Shown: positions 1-12,600 of the stretch, piece by piece
Layout: every line of letters begins with the position of its first letter
How positions within the stretch are numbered: position 1 is the stretch's first letter
Origin: Hippasteria phrygiana
Lineage: Eukaryota > Echinodermata > Asteroidea > Valvatida > Goniasteridae
Direction: 5' to 3'
Length of the DNA: 64,000 nt
NCBI GenBank assembly: GCA_037893225.1
Contig: JAZGUH010000547.1
Location: 528,501-592,500 of the forward strand
Notes under the pieces: model-generated
Told to the model about the DNA's origin: nothing
Seen by the model: only the letters and a program-made list of their open reading frames with translations
The model's database searches: none
Position numbers and translations under genes: made by a program

Positions 1-580
1 GTGATGTTTAGTTTGCCTTATAGTCAAGTTCTCGGGTTATCAACGCTCAAAGGTCATCTTTCTGCTTCAGTGTTTCTTCAGAAGAGTTCTTTATCAGTCA
101 GTTGTTGAAGAGGATGGAACTCCTCATCAAGAGGTAATGTTTAGTTTGCCTTATAGTCAAGTTCTCGATTTATCGACGCTCAAAGGTCATCTTTCTGCTT
201 CAGTGATATTTCAGAAGAGTTCTTCATCAGTCAGTTGTTGAAGAGGATGGAACTCCTCATCAAGAGGTGATGTTTAGTTTGCCTTATAGTCAAGTTCTCG
301 ATTTATCGACGCTCAAAGGTCATCTTTCTGCTTCAGTGATATTTCAGAAGAGTTCTTCATCAGTCAGTTGTTGAAGAGGATGGAACTCCTCATCAAGAGG
401 TGATGTTTAGTTTGCCTTATAGTCAAGTTCTCGGGTTATCGACGCTCAAAGGTCATCTTTCTGCTTCAGTGTTTCTTCAGAAGAGTTCTTCATCAGTCAG
501 TTGTAGAAGAGGGTGGTACTTCTCATCAAGAGGTGATGTTCAGTTTGCCTTACAGTCAAGTTCTCAGGTTACAGGCTACT
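1..580. repeat. 133-bp tandem satellite array
   Basis: A 133-bp unit starting with GTGATGTTTAGTTTGCC repeats at positions 1, 134, 267, 400 and 533; the last copy is partial and the array runs off the left edge. Copies differ by a few substitutions only. Because 133 is not a multiple of three, an open frame cannot continue from unit to unit, so the short open frame at 400-603 is probably chance. The array begins about 30 bp beyond the stop codon of the minus-strand HEATR4-like gene, so it may form part of its 3' UTR. Confidence 0.95.
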
Positions 581-613
581 GGCTTGGTAGTCATCGGGCT
601 TAGCATCTTGTGA

Positions 614-3600
614 TCATTTGGAGGAGCTCTTCAATCGATCTGGGGTACGAGTAGCACTCCTTGAGCCCTGAGAGGCCTTCAAGTCATTCAAGATCCTCAA
701 GGATTTGGCAGCTTCTCTGTGTGAGACAAGAGCGGCATACACTTCACAAAACAAATGCATTGCGACAGATTCACGAGAATCGTGAAACTAAACTAAACCA
801 AGTGGCATAAGTAGGGGGAAATTTACAGGGGGCAACAGGTGCGTAAACTTTTGATAGAGGTAGGAAACACAAATGAAGAAAACGAATATCCAATGGAAGT
901 CGTTGGTCAACTTCCATCACTAAGAACCAATACACCCTAGAGAGCAATGTTCGTCACTGACCAACTGAGCTACAATCCCTATTTGAACATTGACCTTATG
1001 CATGAGCTGACCCGGGTATCAATGCGCATTTGATGCCCAGATCAGGTCATGTCACTGTCTGAAAGTTGTACATGCACCGGGTATACACGTATTCATAACC
1101 TCATTTTGACATCATTATGCAAACCTTTTTTTAGTTGAAATCCCCCAAATACAAGGCTAAAAGCCACTCGAGGTAAAGGGTTACAATCAGAAGTGGTAGG
1201 GTTGGCGACATTTTAAATTGCCAACCCTACCACCCTTACGGTTCTCCTGGGCCCAGATCTAAATAGAGGATAGTTCTTCAACAGATTCCAAAGAAATGAT
1301 AGCAATTTTCAGATCTATAGACCCAGGCGGGGTAACTTCCACCAACGGTAGGACTAACTCACCTCCTCCTTATATAATTTGCTACATATTTTCGTCTGGG
1401 AATGCAATGAAGGAATAAATAGTTGGCAAATCGTACACACCATTTCAAACCAACGTTTGCGCTCGCGTGAAACTTAAGGAGCGGGTGAAAAATACACTAC
1501 ACCATGATTGCGCCGATGCATATCAAGCTCATGAATACACATGAGGCATAGATGTTTACACTGATTCTACTTCTCGGTCTCCTAGCCTGTCATTCCATAC
1601 CTTGCCAGTGGTCCCTCTGATCGCTCCCTTTCCTTCAGTGCCCTCATGATCTTGATCTTAGTGAGACCCAGGCTAGAAAAGGTCCTGATAATCTGGAGGC
1701 GGACGTAATCACACGAGTCAAGCTCCAACATCTCCAGTAAGGTATGGACGATCTTATCAGACTTCATGCCCAAGACACCCTGACAAGATAAAAATCCTCT
1801 CATTATCAGCCCTGGGGCGCACATTGACCAAAAAGATAATTTTTAGACTACATTATGTTAGAATGCCACTATAACGAACATCATGGGATCCACAAAAAAT
1901 GTTCACTATAGTGGTTGTTTGTTATAATTGTGAGGAAATCCCTGTTGCTGGATCAGGGTCCAAGTAAGACCCTCAAGTTTTTGAGGATGAGGAACAGAAA
2001 GAAGCTGTGACACTGAAGATCAACCTTCAAATGCTGATTATTTTATTTCTTTTCCAACCCGTCGGACGAAGGACAAAGATTAGATGAAATAGTTTACTAG
2101 ACTGCTCAAATAAATGGTCCAAACAGACCCATCACATAGACCCATCAAATAGACCCCAGACACGAGTCACTGGTGTTACTCTGGAAGTAACGGTGCATCC
2201 CATGGCTTACGCGGGAGGCCGTCAAATGCCTGTACTCCCTCTGCAATGACGGAGAACTTTCTGGACAAATAATTTCAAGCTCCTCTGCATAATGAATAAT
2301 GGTATGTATTGAAAACATCAATTTGGGAGCCAAAGATGATGTTTGGTATAGCCAAATGTTCGGTATACCAGTGTTTGTTATATAGCGATGTTGGACTGTA
2401 TTTCATACATGGAGTACTGTGGCCTCGTAGTCTAGTGTATCGAATTCAAGATGGTGGTGCTACTACACATTGTGGGTTTGAGTCCAGCAGGGGTCATGGT
2501 GCTCGTGTCCTTGAGCAAGACACTTTTTCACAAAGTTGTTTCTCTCCAACCAGGAGTAAGTGGGTAGCTGTGAGGGCAGTGTTTGGATATGTGATTGAGC
2601 TGGGTTCAAGAATGATTGTTGGGCCTGATGGTAATTGTAAAATATAATTGTAATATATAAATATAATCATTGTAAACGTTGTGATTTAGTTTAACTAAAA
2701 GGAGCGTTCCAAATGCAGGTTATTATTATTATTATTATTACAGTGGAACGCCGCTATACCGAACGCCGCTATACCGAACGCCGCTATAACGAACGCCGCT
2801 ATAACGAACGCCGCTATACCGAATGCCGCTATACCGAACGCCGCTATACCGAACACCGCTGTACCGAACACCGCTATACCGAACATTCGGCTATATCGAA
2901 CATTCGGCTATACCGAACACCATCTTTGGCTCCCAAATTTTGTGTACAAAACTTACCAAACATTGTTGTTAAAAAAAGAAGACAACAGATTAAAAAAAAT
3001 TACTGGGCATTTGGGCTGTTTTGTAATTTCCAAACGGCCAGAGCTTTATGTTGAAGAGTGACAGGTGGCTATTATTTCCCCAAGGAATAGAAGGGAAACG
3101 CCAACTGTTGCTTTAGAATTCGGTAAGCTTAGAAAGTATGAACATACATTATTCAATGGCCGGCCCATGTTTAAAGTCGTCCTTAAGTAACCGGCGGCTG
3201 AAAATCACTATACCGAATGATCGCTATACCGAACAAAATCTGTGGATCCCGCGATGTCCGTTATAGCGGCGTTCCACTGTACATGATTTCTATGGCAATG
3301 AAATATTTCACAAACAGATATGATATTCACTCATGAGCACAAAGACTTGGTCTCCATCATAAAAATCCGGTGAAAAATTATGTTAATCCTGGCAGAACAC
3401 TCAAAGAAGAATACTTACCACAGCTATGACTGCATGTGCTCTGTGATCATCGTCATCATCCTCCAATCTCCTGCAAAAACAGCAGAAACTGTCAGAGTTA
3501 TTAACAGCTGATAACCTCTGATAAACACAGTTCAGAAATTTGAAGACGCTGTCAAGGAAACTTGAAACACCCTCCCAATCAGTCAATCAATCTTTGAATA

Positions 3601-6600
3601 GCCACCTGCTGATAAAATGACCCAATCTTCATTTGAAGTATGGCCATCAGTCCAATTCCTGATCCAACAATTCATTCAACCATGACTCACCTCTCTACAA
3701 GATCTGCCACTAGTTCTCTCAGCTCCAAGGATGTCAGTGTGGTTGCTATCTCACTACGTACCTCCTGCAAGACGAAGAGAACGGCTGATAAGACCATTTG
3801 GCAACAGGCAAGACTTTGCTTAAACTTACAGTGCCTTCAACTGTGAAACATTCAAACTAGGACATTAACTAGTTAAATTTCTGAGTGGCAAAGATGCATG
3901 AGCTGTTATTTCTACTACAGATCTGAAACATCCAAAGCTGAAATACGAGTGAAATTTGTTTTGGAAAAATCAAAGCATTACATAAGTTCTAGCCAAACGT
4001 TGCAAAGTTTACAAACAGCAGACAAAAAGTAATAAAACCAACATTGTTTTGAACAGGACTTCCAAGCAACTTTACAATTCTCCACACCAAAGGTTCAGCT
4101 GCTCTTGTCTGTCTACAAAGTACAACAATCTCACCCTGCTTGGGTCATCATACAGCTGCCTCTCTAAGATGTCAAACACCATCTGCATGTCTTCATCTGT
4201 CTTCATGTGCTTGGTGCCTGCCAGAAATAAATAATAACAGAATGAAGTAAACAAGATGGAAAGGGCTATATTTAACTGCTTACAACCAAAATCTGACCAG
4301 GCAAAATAGATGTAAAATTGGTATTACCTGATCACGTAATTGTAACAGGGACTTCCTTAACGGTATGAATAATGACAAACACAACATATAAGACCTGCTC
4401 TGTGACAATTGTTACATGTGACAAAACTCTTTTACCCGATTACCCACCTATAAGGACTAGTAGTCTTGCTGCAGCCACTCGGTGCTTCCAGGATTTAGAG
4501 TACTGCATCTGATGTAGAACCATCTTGATAACATCCGGCTCTCTTGCATCCATCTGTCTGACCAGTATCTCTAAGGACTGAGAACAAGCCGGAGTCTGGC
4601 TGACTTTGTACCAAATTCTCAAGCTATTTAACCCCTTGACACCGGATTTCATATGGGCGCCAGGCCGGCTTGTGCAGCCAAGCAAAACGGAAACAAGAGG
4701 CTTGTGCAGCCAAGCATAACGTACACAATACCCCAATAATGGATTGAAAATGCAGAAATTGACGTGTATAGACGTCACCCGGCCAGGTGGCAATTTCAAT
4801 CTGCACGTATTTGTGTCAACTGGTGGCAAGGGGTTAAAGGTAGTATACATCATTTGCAAACATCAACAACCAAAACAACTGAATTATTACGAAATACCGC
4901 ACTAGAATAGTAAATAGCAGTCTCAAGCATCCTGTGAAATCATGGCACCTGGTGTGCTGTCGTTTTCAAGTAAAGTGGAAATTTATATCATTTTCCAACG
5001 ATTGCCGGCCGACAATCGTTGGAAATAGTCTAGTTCCCTGACCTGATAATTCCCCCGACATCAATAAATTGTTCCGTTTTGTCTAAAGTATGGTCAGGCA
5101 ACCAGACAACTAAAACAGAATTTTTTTCTCTCTGTTTTCCCAGCATCTATGCACACAAAACTTTAAACAGGCCAGTGTTACAGTATTTGCTAGTACGATA
5201 TCAAATACTAACCGCAAATCCATTTATTTCTGAAAATGACAGCAAAAGCAAATCATGTGTACTACCTTTAAGATCAAGAAAGCTATAAACAAAAGACTGA
5301 AATCAACTTGTCAACTGTAAGGACTACGTGTATATGAACTTTTACTGAACGAGGGAGTTTTGGCCGCAAAGAGAGCTCTTTAATTAGGACGTTCTATATA
5401 ACAATAAACAAGAAGTCTATCTAGATTTAAAACTCCAGCAAGTATTCTATTTGTAAAGGAAAATGAGATTAAAAGCGAACGTGATGAACTTTAAAACCTG
5501 ATAAAAACATCTCAGTCAAATCCCATCAAATCCCCAAAAAAAAAATGATGGAAATTAAAGAGACACTGAATAGGAAAATCGTTAGGAAATGAGACTGACG
5601 TATTTTGAGCTGCCTACCCGTGATATGACGTTAGTGTCCTTGCTCGTCAACGTTCCCTTCAGCTTTCTCTTAGCCCCAAGGTCTGCAACACCGAAACATC
5701 CCAGGCAGACCGCACAGTCAAAACCCAGGTCACCCGAGTCTTTGGATGTACAGATGTCTCGCAGGATAGAGATCAACTTCATGGTATGGGCACTTTTCTG
5801 CAACAATCAAGACCAACTATTACTAAAATTCAGTCCTAATCCTCACATAGCTTTTGTGTGATTCAGTGAGATCTTTTCTAACCATCATCCCTCACAAATC
5901 CTGACCCCCACCTGCCCTCTTTTACCTTAGTTAATAGCCATATTTCATTACTACCATTCTAGTGCACTACCCGCTGAATTGCCTTGCCTTATGTTGGAAA
6001 GCTGCCAATTTTGTAGTCCTCTTTAATTACCTTCTTAGCTAGCTGCACAGGGGCGGATTCAAAGCGGGGTTTTGGCGGTTGAAACACCCCCCCCCCCTGC
6101 TTGCCAATTTTTTATTTTAATTTAATTTAATTTATTTATTAATTTTTGTTGTTGTTGCTTGCAAGGGCCTACAGATAAAGTTGCAAGCCAGAAAAGTAAA
6201 ACCCTGTAAAGGTCTTATTTTGTGTGTACGGGTAAGAACAAAACAAAGAGGTTAAATGGCGCCACCAACGTTGAGTTTTGTTCGCAGGCAAAACATTTTG
6301 GGAGTCAACTTTTTGGGCAAATGTACAGGAAAAAAATCAGAAACCCCCCCCCCCCCCCTGTAAAAAATTCTTGATCTGCCGATGTTGTATATTCCTGGAG
6401 TTCATTCGTGTCTTGATCAAGTCTGATCAAGTCTGACCACTTCTCCTGGTTCCCTTATCATGCTTGACGATGACTTACAAGAAATGCTCACTTCACCGCC
6501 CTCATCCGCACCCCACCCTACCATACCCAAGCCCACCCAATCCACTATCGTTTTACCTTGTTATCTAGCTGTATAGTCAGAGCTGCCAACTTTTTAAAAC

Positions 6601-9600
6601 TCATTTCAGTATTCAGAAAGCAAAACAAAAATCAGTAATTTGCTCAGAAATTTTACTTTTACCTGAAAATCAGATATATTTTTTTCTGAGCTCATACTAT
6701 GCGAGCATGCCGTGTGCCTGGTGAGTTTAACGAACCCACGCGCTGGATGGACCGTCTCCTTATTATTATTTTTTTAAAGCTAAAGTAGCATCCGATTGGT
6801 TGGATCGCAATAATGAGCAAGTACACGTACAGTATAATGGCGTAATATGCATGATAACAAAATTATTATGGTCGGAATTTACAAAATCTGTATTTATTTA
6901 ACAAAAATTAATACTTTCGTAATTTCTGTATGAAATACGGAATATCCGTACTGGTTGGCAGCTCTGCCAACCTACCCCACCCAACCCTCGCACTCCACTC
7001 AATCCACTGTTGCCTTTACCTTGTTAGCTAGATGTATATTTCTGGAGTTAATCAGTGTCTTGACCAGGTCTGACTGCACCTCCCGGTTCCCTTCTTCCAT
7101 ATGCTTGACGATGACTTGTAAGGAATGCTCGCTCCAGAATCCCAAGGATATCAGGGATTTAGCGGCTTCGTAACGCACCCTAGAGTCTGCGTCATTCTGA
7201 ACCTGCAGGCAAGAGTCATGTGTTGTCATTACAAAGGGTGGACCCAAACATTTTCTTGAATTTGAGAAACTACTCAGTTCAGTAAAGCACCTTATTTACC
7301 GTAACCAGCCCGTATGTACTTTTAGAATCAAATCAAATCAAATCAAATCAAATCAAATCAAATCAAATCAAATCAAATCAAATCAAATCAAATCAAATCA
7401 TTTTTTAATAAAGTACAAACTTCCTGTAAAATATGTTCAGATATGCATAACCGATTAAAAACCAAACTTACACAATTAAAAAAAAAATCAAGGTTCAATT
7501 ATATCCAATTTATTTTTGGATAGTCAATTCAAAGGCATGCAAAACCCAAAATTACAATTAAAAAATTGAGGACAACAATAATCTATCAACTAATCTAAGG
7601 AGTAAAACTCACCACATTTACTAGGGCAGACAATACTTCTCTCTCATTGCAGTCTAATGAGCCAAGATGCTGTAAAAGACAAGCCACAAATTAGCATGAC
7701 AATGAGTAAATTTGCATGACAATATTTAAATTTTCATGACAATAAGTAAATTGTAATTTTGATCTTGAAATGATTTGGTTACGAACTCTAGTACTTTACC
7801 ACCCTCCCCCCCCCCCAAAAAAAAAACCTAAAAATAACCAACACAGGGCAATATAGCACTAGTACGGCATTCTGGAGGTCGCAGGTTCGAATCCCATTCC
7901 TACTTGTTTTCTTTGTTCACGTTGAAAATTTATTCAAAAAATAAATTGAATTAAATTTATAATCGTTATTAATGGAATTGCTTTTAGAATGAAATCTTTT
8001 TCTAATGAAACTCTTCTCACGCCAAAAGCGATTCCAGTTATGCTAATATTCAAAAAAATTGTGAACAATTGATTATAATGAGTTACCATGGCAGCATCTC
8101 TACGTTCATCCACTCGCTCCGACGACAACCTCTTCAAAATATCCTACAAGAGAGAAACAACCACAAAAGTACTATCACAGTTTGCTTTTAGAAAAGAAAC
8201 TTGTTCTAATGAAACCTTCTTCTGCAAGATGGTCTAGTTCACCTACAGGGAATATAATGTTACTGACAACATAACATTTTTCTTTAATGAAATTTTCTTT
8301 AAATAAATACATACCTCCATTCTCTTCCATCTCAGACTGTCTTTATCCAAGCTGAGTGTACTTAACTTTCTTCCTGTGAGTTTGACAAGAAAAAAATAAG
8401 GCGTCAAAGACTTGTGTGGTTTTTGCTGATGGGCTCCTTTGTATTTAGACTTCATGCTGTATATATTTATTATTGATTTCTATTTAAATAATATATTTTT
8501 TAATACATTTTCAAAGTGAACAAAGAAACTGGCAGGAGTGGGATTCGAACCTGCGACCTCCGGAATACCGTACCGGCGCTCTACCAACTGAGTTATTGCC
8601 CTATGGTGGCGGTCTCCCAAATTGTCAGTAACATTTCTAGTACTTAAGTCTGACTGTGACATTTGGAAAAACTTTCTAAACAGAAACAGACTACTTGGAA
8701 CATACTAGGTATTTCTGTCTTGAAAACATTTTTGTCTAAAACTTCTCTAAAACTAAGTTTAAAGTCCGAACAAAATTGCTGCTATGAATACAAAAGTATA
8801 AGCATGGATAATTGCAAGTGTCTGTTAATTGCCAGGTTGGACTCACTGGTATTCACGTGAGCCACGGCAGCTGCTGCTGTGATTGCCGGGTTACCAGCCA
8901 ACTTCCATCGTCTCTTACTGCCAAAAATAACCATGAAAGAAAACAATCAATTTGGGGAAAACACTTCAAGTCAGTGATTCGTATGCTAGTCCACAAAGCA
9001 ACCTTGTCAGTTATTTATTGAAATTGGCTTTTGGGGGGGGGGGGGGGGTGGGGGTGGGGGTGAGGGTGGGGGTGAGGGTGGGGGGGTGGGGTGGGGGTGG
9101 ATGGGGGAAGGGCAGCGGAGAAAATATTTTCCCCTGGTGTAATCGTAGCAATTTGGGGTTTTTTGTGGGTTTTTTCTGGAATTTAGAGCACTGCCACTTC
9201 ACAATCAGTTCTAACTTCCTCCCACCCCAATTTTTCAAAATATTTCTACTGCCAAAAAAAAATAAGGTGCCACTTTTCATTAAAAAATTGCAATTGTTAT
9301 GCCCCCTCCCCTCAAACCAAAACCTGAATAAGGCACTGTAATTCTTCTATTTCACATGGTGTTACCCGCAATCCCAGTCCCTCTCATATCGCACCCACCA
9401 TGCAAAGCTTCAAATCGTATCCACTGTACTTCTCTCTGAAGGTATAATGATTTCTGAGACAATGAAACGTACAAAATCTGAAACAAAAGCTCATTATTTT
9501 TGTTAACCTTGCTGTTTCTTTCTGCTGTCTACCACCAGCAGACATTGTCAGGTTCTTCCGCTTCTTATCTTTGCTCTTGTACACCAACAAGTTGGTTTCC

Positions 9601-12600
9601 TTGGCGACGTTCATCTGATTGACCAACCGGAGCGTTGGGTCCATGGACTCTTGCGGAGTGTCGTTCCAGTCACTTGATATCCGAGGAAATTTCTTGGATG
9701 GATTCTGGGAGACCGTAGATATCACCCAAAAAAACGATACGTTAGAAGTTGGCTTTGAAATGTTTTTTTGTCAAGTAATGACTTCAACTGAACTACAAGA
9801 CGGCAGTAAGACATTGTAAAACATTCACAATTGTAAAGGTATCACAAAACTGGGGTCAGAGGATGGTTGGTTAACGATACTTTCCTGACTTTCAAACGCT
9901 GTGACCCTGGTTCGAATCCCGCCCGGTTTTCAGTCCCTGCCTGCATGATTCCATGGCTTTTTTTTCTCCAAAATTATTCTCTGGGCTTTTCCTCCCATAT
10001 AAGAAACTGTAATTGCCTTCCTCATCTTTGACCGAGGGACCCACTAGAGATAATTCAAAAAGACTCTCGAGGGCTATCCCGCCTGATACTAAATTGTTAA
10101 TTCTGTAGGAATATGCGTATCAGATCTTCTGCGTAAAAAGTCCGATTATTTTGTTTAGAATTCCACAGGTCAGATAAACATAGGTGAGATTAACAGCTGT
10201 CAATGTAGATTGTTTATCACAATCAGATAACTTGTCCTGATTGCATTATTTTCCTACTGGTAGTCTTTGCACTAAGCAGCTCGAAACAGTTCAAACTAAA
10301 CTAAATTAATAAATGAGTGCAGTGCACCATATCACAAGACGTTCTTACCGTTCTTGTCAGTGGGAGCATTTCTGGTTCAGGCACGGGGCGTGGATGGTAC
10401 ACCATCACAGGCCCGTCTACATGTACCCCACGCCCCTTGGGTATCTGAATATCCCCTAGGGCCTTGTCAGAAGGGGGTGCAGGACCCCTGACAAACCCTC
10501 TGCCAGAGGATCTGCTCGTCTTGCGTGAATCAGTCTGATGGGGCAATGAAGGGAAAATTATGGATTAATTAAGACAGAATCTTAATGGATTTAATTAAAT
10601 ACAAATCAGAGTCGTTTGTTCCAGGAAGAAAAGTATTAACCTCTTGAATACAGAAGACGGCCATAGCCACGGTTTGAAAAAGACCACCTGGTTGTTGTCC
10701 ATATGCACATTCCTGTGAGTACTCAATCCAACTACTATATTGTTTTTGTATGGGAGTGTAATGAATAGACGCAATTTAATTCACATGAAAGGGGGGGGGG
10801 GGGGGGCGGCTCCAAGTGCGATGAACAGGACCACTCTATTTAGAGTGGTGCCTATTGTTTGCATTTACGCTTTACTGCACACCCCGTTCTTGGCACACCC
10901 ATCAGTAACAGCCGAACACAAGGGGTTAAACAAATTATCCTCGACTAAATCTCACCTTCATAAAAGAACTAGCTGAATCTTCGCTTAGGCGACCTAGAGT
11001 AGAAATAGTCAATTGAATATACTTTATTTATCATACTCTAAAATTAGACCTTTGTCAAGACAAGTATGTTTATAAAAATTTCATCTTTATGACAGAGAAG
11101 GTTAGGTATAAAATAGAAAAGTAAAAAAAACTAGAACATGTTTAGCGTCTCCGCCCGCTTTCTTTTTGGGGGCTGCCTGGATTGTTTTTTTTTTTACCAG
11201 TGAAAATGAAGTGAAAAAAATATTGTCAACCGATCCATCGGAAAATAACATACAAGCTTACTAAAACTATTAAAACTGTAAACATGTTCAATTCTCTTGT
11301 CCAGCATGTCTCTTTCTCTTTTGTATCTTGAACAGTTGAAAAACCTACACTTATCGGAAATTTTAAAAAGAACGGCGGCCATCTTAAAAGTAAAAAAATA
11401 AAAAGCACTTCCTCCTTCCTTAAAAAAAAAAAAACCTGGACACTAAACATGATTTTTTTACTTGGCCTTACTATACCTCTTGACAAGAATTCTGTGAAAT
11501 GACAGAATTGTTGGCCAAATACACTTAAGTTACAAAACACATTGTCAACATTTATAATAGTTCTGTGCAGAAAATAATGCTTAGCACACTCACCCACTAA
11601 GCAGAAATTGGCTGGGAACCAGTTACAACAGCATACATCACGTGTCATTTTGGCAGGTAACTTTTCTGTGCTCAGCAAATTTGGTGTGCTTATAAGGAGC
11701 CGCATAAAATTACCCCACAAAGCTTTGTTGAGAGTTACTTACTCTCTACTTGTCTGATGATGGAACCTTTCTGCTCACTGATCTGGCTGTTGCCGCAGTC
11801 AATGGATTTTCTTGTAGCGTTCTCCATCTTGTTCCAAATCTTGTGGATCCGCTCAGATAACTTGTCAAGAGCAATTTTCTATATTCACCAAAGAAAACGG
11901 CACGATAGAAATCATAAAATACTCTGAAGTTCCTTACGTGGAGTCCAACAGTTCAGCTCACTGGTCAAAGGTAGTGTACACGATTGGTAATCCTCCAATT
12001 TATTTTTTACTGAATTATTACGAAATACCTTAGACTGTAAGTTAATAGAAATCTCACTCATCCTGTGAAATGATGGCACCTGGAGTGCTGTCGTTTTCAA
12101 GAAAAGTTTAAATTTATATCAATTTCCAACGATTGTTCGGCCGTAAGCTCTTTGACACGTAAGGAAAAATTGAAATTTATTGAATTAGCAATTTTCAGGA
12201 AGTATTGAAACAGGTGAATTTTAAATAACACTGAGATCCCAAAACCAAAATATGTGAATTCCCAACAAAAAAGCAAATTCAATAAAGTGAAATGTTCAAC
12301 AAATTCTTTTCTGTTTTTTCATTCAAAATGAACAATGCAGTGCACCACAATGCAATCAAGAGGGAAAACAGACACAAAATATGAACGGGACTGGGATAAG
12401 ATAATTCACCGCCATGGCAAAAAATATGAGCCAATGAGATGAGCTGATGAGCAGCAATGTCTAAGTTTATGAGCCAATCAAATTAGAGCATTCTTCTGCT
12501 GATCTTTTCTCTTTGTCTTGCAGCCATGATGGTGAATCTTGAAACGAAGGATCACTTATGGAACATTTACCAAACATCATGCAAATTTATGTGCACAAAT

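Noticed and set aside
400..603. 67-codon open frame in the satellite
   Set aside because: The repeat period of 133 is not divisible by three and the frame is not kept in other units.
1582..1600. Stop codon of the open frame after exon 1601-1779 taken as the gene end
   Set aside because: A good donor (CAAG|GTATGG) precedes it, and the next exon at 614-716 continues in phase with typical HEAT residues.
2145..2333. Minus-strand open frame considered as an extra HEATR4 exon between 3419 and 1779
   Set aside because: No acceptor/donor pair gives a phase 0-0 exon with convincing residues. Joining 3419 directly to 1779 gives an uninterrupted HEAT motif (AVIAVGVLG), and the region lies in a MITE.
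7325..7400. CRISPR-like regular repeat
   Set aside because: It is a 5-bp microsatellite without spacers in an animal intron.
11226..11720. 164-codon minus-strand open frame in a HEATR4 intron
   Set aside because: No domain, and low-complexity Phe/Leu-rich text from an AT-rich intron; it does not fit the exon phases.
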